Part shown: positions 39,657 through 44,068 of the stretch, in pieces | How the letters are laid out: each line of letters starts with the position of its first letter | Numbering within the stretch: the first letter of the stretch is position 1 | DNA from: an uncultured Eubacterium sp. | GTDB taxonomy: Bacteria; Bacillota; Clostridia; Lachnospirales; Lachnospiraceae | Length of the DNA: 44,068 bases | Direction: 5' to 3' | Assembly: GCA_910586445.1 (NCBI GenBank) | Contig: CAJUHV010000032.1 | Coordinates: forward strand, 1 to 44,068 | Translations under genes and position numbers: made by a program | The notes under the pieces: model-generated | The model's input: only the letters and a program-made list of their open reading frames with translations | Databases searched by the model: none | What the model was told of the DNA's origin: nothing

Positions 39657-40107
39657 TTTTATTCAGCAATGCAGCCAGCTTTTTTACAGATTTGCTGAGT
39701 GTTTCATAACAAATTCCATATGACTGGAGTGTGCCGCCGTAAGGATTCATAATTTCTAATTCATCCCCTACCAGCTCTGTAAGCACCTGCACATTTTCTG
39801 GAATCGCATTCTCAAATAAATCCAGTATCTTCTGCTTATCGCCGTTTTCCATTACAACAATCAGCGTGTCCAGTGCAAAATCTTCTTCCTCTAACTGGCT
39901 CGACATATAATTTTCCAGTGTGATGCCGTTGCTGATTAAAACCGCCTCTGTCTTTTGGTTTAAAGGCTCTGGAAACAGCACTACGATCCCGCGTGCCTGT
40001 ATATCAATCGGCTGCTTCATAGTGTATTCCTTTAACAGCTCAGCTGCCATTGGTGCTCTGCTGTTTCCCGCATTGTCTGCAAATATTATTTTCTTATATG
40101 TATTCAT
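39646..40107 (-). CDS. Low-molecular-weight phosphatase homologue lacking the catalytic cysteine
   Basis: The 153-residue protein keeps the LMW-PTP layout (KKIIFADNAGNSRAPMAAELL, then ARGIVVLFPEPLNQKTEAVLISNGI). Its P-loop, normally C-x5-CRSPMAE, reads DNAGNSRAPMAAE: Asp11 stands where the nucleophilic Cys should be and Ser16 at the second Cys, while Arg17 is kept. The phosphatase reaction as known is therefore unlikely. It follows sua5 by 13 bp and precedes the atp operon; in B. subtilis, ywlC (sua5) and ywlE (arginine phosphatase) are likewise neighbours not far from atp. It may be a regulatory pseudo-enzyme. Confidence 0.75.
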   Translation of the reverse strand: MNTYKKIIFADNAGNSRAPMAAELLKEYTMKQPIDIQARGIVVLFPEPLNQKTEAVLISNGITLENYMSSQLEEEDFALDTLIVVMENGDKQKILDLFENAIPENVQVLTELVGDELEIMNPYGGTLQSYGICYETLSKSVKKLAALLNKSED

Positions 40108-40120
40108 ACCCTCACCCCGA

Positions 40121-41212
40121 TTATATAGCTTTGATCATCTGATATCCGGCTGCCTTAAACAGCCTGTTCATGATCGCCGTCCCCATCTGCGGCGTCAAAA
40201 AGCTTTCTGAATATATAATATCCACATCAGACTGATCAAACTCCCTAAGTATCTTATAAAGATTATGAGCAATTGTTTCTTCCCGGCTGCGTTCCCCAAC
40301 AGACAGCACCTCGCCCTGCTCATAATATCCGGCACTCTCCAAGGTTGCTATAATGCCTACTTTTTTTCCTGACAAGATTTTTTCTCTTGTCAGTTCATTA
40401 ATTTTCTTTATTATCTGCTCCGATGTTCCTTCTACTATAAATAATTCTGCTTTTGGTGCATAATGCTTATATTTCATGCCGGGAGCTTTCGGCCGGCACT
40501 GCGCAGATCCTTCCCTTATGCCGGGATCTAAGCGTACCTCGCCCAGCACTTCTGATAACATAGATCTTGTAATGGCTCCCGGGCGCAGCACCATCGGAAT
40601 GTCTTCAGTCAGATCTACAATCGTAGATTCAATTCCTACGCCCACTTCTCCTCCGTCTAAAATCAGTGGAATTTTACCTTTGAGATCTTCATATACATGT
40701 CCTGCCAGCGTAGGGCTCGGCCTGCCTGATACATTTGCGCTTGGAGCTGCGATATATCCGCCGCTTTCCCGGATCAGGGCAAGCGCAATCGGACTGGCAG
40801 GCATCCGGACAGCTACCGTATCAAGTCCCCCGGTTGTTTCGTAAGGCACCCGTTCATTTTTGGCCAGTACCATTGTAAGAGGCCCCGGCCAGAAGGCTCC
40901 GGCCAGTTTTCTGGCTGATTCCGGCACATATGCTGTGATTTTATACACATCCTCCATACAGTATATATGTACAATCAAAGGATTATCGGAAGGCCTTCCT
41001 TTTGCCGCATAAATTTTGCGGGAAGCCTCTGCTCTTAATGCATCTGCACCTAAACCATACACTGTCTCAGTAGGAAATGCCACCAGCTCACCGCTTCGTA
41101 TCAGCTGTCCTGCCAGCTGTATTGCGCTTTGATCTATATCTGCTGCATCCAGCCTGATTATTTTTGTACCGCTGCCTGTATCCTTATGCACATCCATATT
41201 TATCCCACTCAT
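40121..41212 (-). CDS. sua5: Threonylcarbamoyl-AMP synthase (Sua5/TsaC)
   Basis: The 363-residue protein has an N-terminal YrdC domain (VAFPTETVYGLGADA, KIYAAKGRPSDNPLIVHI, PSANVSGRPSPT, GIESTIVDL, LRPGAIT) and a C-terminal Sua5 domain (PGMKYKHYAPKAEL linker, then GKKVGIIATLES). It makes threonylcarbamoyl-AMP from Thr, bicarbonate and ATP for t6A37 in ANN-decoding tRNAs. The ATG at 41212 (MSGINMDVHK) with AAAGG 7 nt upstream is preferred over a GTG at 41230, which lies inside the adjoining tandem repeat. It is upstream of the phosphatase-like gene. Confidence 0.92.
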   Translation of the reverse strand: MSGINMDVHKDTGSGTKIIRLDAADIDQSAIQLAGQLIRSGELVAFPTETVYGLGADALRAEASRKIYAAKGRPSDNPLIVHIYCMEDVYKITAYVPESARKLAGAFWPGPLTMVLAKNERVPYETTGGLDTVAVRMPASPIALALIRESGGYIAAPSANVSGRPSPTLAGHVYEDLKGKIPLILDGGEVGVGIESTIVDLTEDIPMVLRPGAITRSMLSEVLGEVRLDPGIREGSAQCRPKAPGMKYKHYAPKAELFIVEGTSEQIIKKINELTREKILSGKKVGIIATLESAGYYEQGEVLSVGERSREETIAHNLYKILREFDQSDVDIIYSESFLTPQMGTAIMNRLFKAAGYQMIKAI

Positions 41213-41213
41213 A

Positions 41214-41404
41214 TTTTTACCTTTTTCCACGGCTTTTTCTCATGGATACTGATTTTTACCTTTTTCCATGGCTTTTCTCATGGATACTGATTTTTACCTT
41301 TTTCCATGATTTTTTATCATGGATACTGATTTTTACCTTTTTCCATGGCTTTTCTCATAGATACTGATTTTTACCTTTTCCATAATTTTCATCATGGACA
41401 CTTT
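41214..41404 (-). repeat. Five tandem 38-39 bp repeats before sua5
   Basis: Units begin with TTTTTACCTTTTTCC (plus strand) at 41214, 41253, 41291, 41330 and 41368, with periods 39, 38, 39 and 38 bp. Each holds an imperfect palindrome (CCATGG...CATGG or CCATGAT...ATCATGG) that varies between units but mostly keeps pairing. On the minus strand each unit carries a GGAAAAAGG ribosome-site-like motif, and the last unit provides the actual sua5 ribosome site. Confidence 0.9.
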
Positions 41405-41407
41405 CAT

Positions 41408-42103
41408 CTATTTCTTTAAATCTTTTTCCATATACTGGAACGCACCCTGACAGATCGCCTCCACCAGCTTCTGCTGATATTCTTCATCAGTAAGCTTCGC
41501 TGCCTCTTCAGGGTTGCTTAAAAAACCACATTCAACGATAACTATTACAGAGGATGTTCTTTTCAGCATATAATAGCTGTCATTTGGCTTTGCCTCTCTA
41601 TGATTATCCGGGTCTACCTGTTCAATCAGTGTTTTTTGAATAATTTCTGCCAGCTTCTGGCTTTCCGCAGAGGTCGTATAATAAAATACCTGAGCACCTT
41701 TGATCTGCGGGCTTGTATAGCTGTTCTGGTGAATGCTGATCGTCATTAACGGTTTTTTTTCATTAATAAGATCACAGCGCCTCTGTAAATCCTGTGCTTT
41801 CTTATTGCTCGCCCCTTCATCATATAATCCTTTATCCTCTTCACGTGTCATAATAACTGACATGCCCTGATCTTCCAGCGTTTTTTTTAGTTTTAATGCA
41901 ATCTGTAGGTTAATGTCTTTTTCTAATTCTCCATTTACGCCTACCTTGCCGGAATCAAAACCGCCATGTCCGACATCAATCATAATACAGTCACTTGGCT
42001 CTTTCACCTGATGCCCCGTGACATAAACCGCGCTTGTTTTCGCTAATATGCAGGCACAAATTAAAATTACAACTGACATAATCAATTCTAATCTCTGCTT
42101 CAA
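41408..42103 (-). CDS. cwlD: Sporulation N-acetylmuramoyl-L-alanine amidase CwlD
   Basis: The start is a TTG at 42103 with GGAGG 8 nt upstream; the upstream TTG at 42118 overlaps that ribosome site. The 231-residue protein has an N-terminal membrane/signal segment (LIMSVVILICACILA) and an Amidase_3 domain: MIDVGHGGFDSG (Zn His), GELEKDINL (Zn Glu), ISIHQNSY (Zn His), VECGFLSNPEE (catalytic Glu). Length and motifs fit CwlD, which removes stem peptides to allow muramic-delta-lactam formation in spore cortex, needed for germination. This indicates a spore-former. Confidence 0.88.
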   Translation of the reverse strand: MKQRLELIMSVVILICACILAKTSAVYVTGHQVKEPSDCIMIDVGHGGFDSGKVGVNGELEKDINLQIALKLKKTLEDQGMSVIMTREEDKGLYDEGASNKKAQDLQRRCDLINEKKPLMTISIHQNSYTSPQIKGAQVFYYTTSAESQKLAEIIQKTLIEQVDPDNHREAKPNDSYYMLKRTSSVIVIVECGFLSNPEEAAKLTDEEYQQKLVEAICQGAFQYMEKDLKK

Positions 42104-42178
42104 ATTCTCTGCCTCCAAAGTATTTTATTACTATACATATGTGAAAGCAGCAGAATCATCACAACTATTAGATATTTT

Positions 42179-43918
42179 TTAATTAATATACTTAATGATT
42201 GTATTCCACACCGCACTGTCTTCCAGCCCAAGTTTCCAGAAAGCCGCTCCGGCAAACCCGTGCGCATCCATTACTTTCAGTTTTTCTTCAATTGATTTTG
42301 TTTCTTCAAACCAGATCTTATAAGTCACTCCTCCGTTTACATATTCGGTATAATATTGTCCCATATCTTCGAGCCATGTTTTTTCAGCTCCGTTTACTTC
42401 CATCAGCCGCTGGGCAGACTGCATGCCGACTGCTTCACTTGTCACCTCATATGGCACGTAGTCTTCAGCAGCGGATTCTACGTCATCTCCATCACTGTCT
42501 TTCGGTGTTTCAGCCCAGACCCTTGTATAAAACGGCATTCCCAGTACCACCTGCTCGGCCGGTACGCCTTCTGCCAATATATCATCAGCGCCTTTTGTTA
42601 CAAATCCTATAGAGGCTACAGAACCGCTTTCCTTCGATCCTCCATAATGCTCATCATAAGCCATTACAATAATATAATCCGCAAATACTGCCTGCTCCTG
42701 TCTGTCATAAAATTTTGTATAATCCGATGATACATAATTATCCACAGACAGTACAATGCCGTTGCCGTCACACTTTAGTGACAATTCTCGTATAAATTGA
42801 ATAAATCCTTCTCCGACCGCAGACTCCAGCGCTTCAAAATCTACATTGATTCCGTCCAGATCATATTGAATCGCTGCAGCTATAATCTGATTCTCTAAAT
42901 TTTCTCGTTTTGATGTATGTGTCAGTATCTCTGTCGTACTGACTTCTGCATTTTCCAGATTGCTTACCAGTCCCCAGACTTCTATTCCCTGATCGTGGCA
43001 GTATTTTACATATTCTGCACTTGCCAGATTGGCAATATTCCCTTCATTATCATTGATATAAAACCAGGTAGGTGATATTACATTGATTCCTTTTGTATTC
43101 TGCAGCACGCTGGCGATTGAATTATTTGCCTCCGGTACCGTTACCTGATGCCATGCCATATTGATTTCATAATCTCTCAGCTGATGTGTAAAAGTATCTT
43201 CGACAAAATCATGGCTCTGTGTTTCTTCCGTCTCTGCACCCAGCCGCTTATTTTGTATATATCCAACCAGTCCGTCTTCTGTCGTTACTTTTGACCAGTC
43301 ATCGGTTGAGTCCAGCTTTATAAGCGTCTCTCCTTTTTCTACATCGCATAAGATATTGCTTTTTACATCAGCCTCAACTCTTATCTGTGTCTTACGCTTT
43401 ACGTCGGCTTTTTTAACGGTTCCCCACTGTGTCTGTAATAAAATACGATTCGGCTCAGTAAAAGCCTTGTATGTTATATTTGTATATTCTGCCACATAAT
43501 CTAATGCAATATATGTCTGGTCCTTATTTACCAGCACAATTTTATACGGCTTGTTTTCTTTTTTCCTGCCTACATAATAGTTCATGCTGTCTGCCGAGGC
43601 TTTCACCACATTTGACGACATCGTATATAATAAAACATTTTCATTTGCATCCCAATAAAATCGATCATTCAGCTGGTCATGTACAAAATTAAAATCCAAA
43701 TAAACCACGCTGTCTACAAGCAATGCTTTTTCTTCTATTATATTATGATTCAGCTCTATGGCGGCCTCGTCTTGTGAGGCAACTCCAAAATATACATTCA
43801 GATCCTGCTCCTCATTGCTAGGCAGATACTGCTTAATTTTCCTGCCGGCAATTATGCCCACTAATATAATAAAGATCAGTATCAAAACGGCCAGCACGGG
43901 TACCATTTTTTTCTTCAT
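42179..43918 (-). CDS. Membrane-anchored SH3-GH18 glycoside hydrolase
   Basis: The start at 43918 has AGGAGG 7 nt upstream. The 579-residue protein has an N-terminal membrane anchor (about 5-25) and a region like the copper-amine-oxidase N-terminal fold (about 60-160). A bacterial SH3 domain (about 168-226, TQIRVEADVKSNILCDVEKGE) comes next, then a GH18 domain (about 250-579) with the catalytic DGINVDFE (Asp355, Asp360, Glu362) and terminal FAGAAFWKLGLED. GH18 proteins of this layout act on peptidoglycan-like or spore-cortex N-acetylglucosaminyl bonds. The gene is 75 bp upstream of cwlD on the same strand, and both concern the cell wall. Confidence 0.88.
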   Translation of the reverse strand: MKKKMVPVLAVLILIFIILVGIIAGRKIKQYLPSNEEQDLNVYFGVASQDEAAIELNHNIIEEKALLVDSVVYLDFNFVHDQLNDRFYWDANENVLLYTMSSNVVKASADSMNYYVGRKKENKPYKIVLVNKDQTYIALDYVAEYTNITYKAFTEPNRILLQTQWGTVKKADVKRKTQIRVEADVKSNILCDVEKGETLIKLDSTDDWSKVTTEDGLVGYIQNKRLGAETEETQSHDFVEDTFTHQLRDYEINMAWHQVTVPEANNSIASVLQNTKGINVISPTWFYINDNEGNIANLASAEYVKYCHDQGIEVWGLVSNLENAEVSTTEILTHTSKRENLENQIIAAAIQYDLDGINVDFEALESAVGEGFIQFIRELSLKCDGNGIVLSVDNYVSSDYTKFYDRQEQAVFADYIIVMAYDEHYGGSKESGSVASIGFVTKGADDILAEGVPAEQVVLGMPFYTRVWAETPKDSDGDDVESAAEDYVPYEVTSEAVGMQSAQRLMEVNGAEKTWLEDMGQYYTEYVNGGVTYKIWFEETKSIEEKLKVMDAHGFAGAAFWKLGLEDSAVWNTIIKYIN

Positions 43919-43967
43919 CGCTTTTCCTCCTGTGTCCATCCTTACCCTTTTTCTAATAGTTCTTTTT

Positions 43968-43996
43968 ATTATATCCTGTTGCGGCGCATTTTACAA
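43968..43996 (-). promoter_or_regulatory. Promoter of the GH18 gene
   Basis: On the minus strand TTGTAA (43991-43996), 17 nt, TATAAT (43968-43973), about 50 bp before the start codon. It looks like a housekeeping rather than a sporulation promoter. Confidence 0.65.
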
Positions 43997-44028
43997 GAAA
44001 CAATATCAATCATCCTTCAATTAGTCTT

Positions 44029-44058
44029 TTGGCCAAGTCATCAAAAATTTGGTATAAT
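44029..44058 (+). promoter_or_regulatory. Plus-strand promoter leaving the window
   Basis: TTGGCC (44029-44034), 18 nt, TATAAT (44053-44058) with TGG before it (extended -10). Its gene is beyond the right edge. Confidence 0.45.
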
Positions 44059-44068
44059 AATGGGGAAT

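Noticed and set aside
41214..41404. CRISPR-like array
   Set aside because: The units are contiguous tandem repeats of 38-39 bp with no unique spacers, and no cas genes are present.

Overview
The window looks like a chromosome segment of a low-to-mid GC, spore-forming Clostridia, most likely Lachnospiraceae. The evidence is a Bacillus-type large SRP RNA, consensus TTGACA/TATAAT promoters, strong AGGAGG ribosome sites, a CwlD-type sporulation amidase, a reverse rubrerythrin with a PerR-type regulator, and clostridial gene families. Most genes are on the minus strand and most are housekeeping. The species cannot be named from sequence alone.

Left part (1-15.5 kb): three tandem minus-strand promoters at the left edge point out of the window, probably to an rRNA operon. 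Reading back from them come cvpA, a membrane-anchored DUF5711-like protein, a LysM protein, recR, ybaB/ebfC and dnaX, then pfkA, pepD, tRNA-Ser(CGA) on the plus strand, larB, a lipoprotein serpin, a HAD phosphatase, the SRP RNA and tadA. From memory, Bacillus subtilis has tRNA-Ser, tadA, scr, dnaX, yaaK, recR, bofA and rrnA in a similar order, so this appears to be that neighbourhood opened by insertion of metabolic genes. A GNAT acetyltransferase and a Gln/Asn/Ala-repeat protein follow.

Middle (15.5-20.3 kb): an oxidative-stress pair (perR, reverse rubrerythrin) is followed by an accessory island. It holds a PIN toxin module, an orphan antitoxin-like ORF, an unrecognised ORF, a truncated IS110 transposase and an exact 111-bp second copy of the rubrerythrin 3' end. 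A Uma2-family protein closes it.

Sugar-uptake cluster (20.3-30.9 kb): a membrane-anchored substrate-binding protein, a YesM-type histidine kinase, a YesN/AraC-type response regulator and a canonical MglB lipoprotein form one operon. An mgl-type ABC transporter (mglB-mglA-mglC) lies next to it. Two transporter parts are unusual. The MglB of the transporter operon is a circular permutant of the galactose-binding-protein fold: the canonical first ~80 residues sit at its C-terminus, while nearly all sugar-contact residues are kept. The permease MglC carries a ~220-residue charged, predicted coiled-coil N-terminal extension. This is the most novel content of the window.

Right part (30.9-44 kb): a secreted Amidase_3 cell-wall hydrolase, a 103-nt near-perfect palindrome, the complete F-ATP synthase operon (atpZ-I-B-E-F-H-A-G-D-C, with a Na+-type c subunit signature), a low-molecular-weight phosphatase homologue lacking its catalytic cysteine, a Sua5/TsaC enzyme preceded by five 38-39 bp tandem repeats, cwlD, and a membrane-anchored SH3-GH18 glycosidase.
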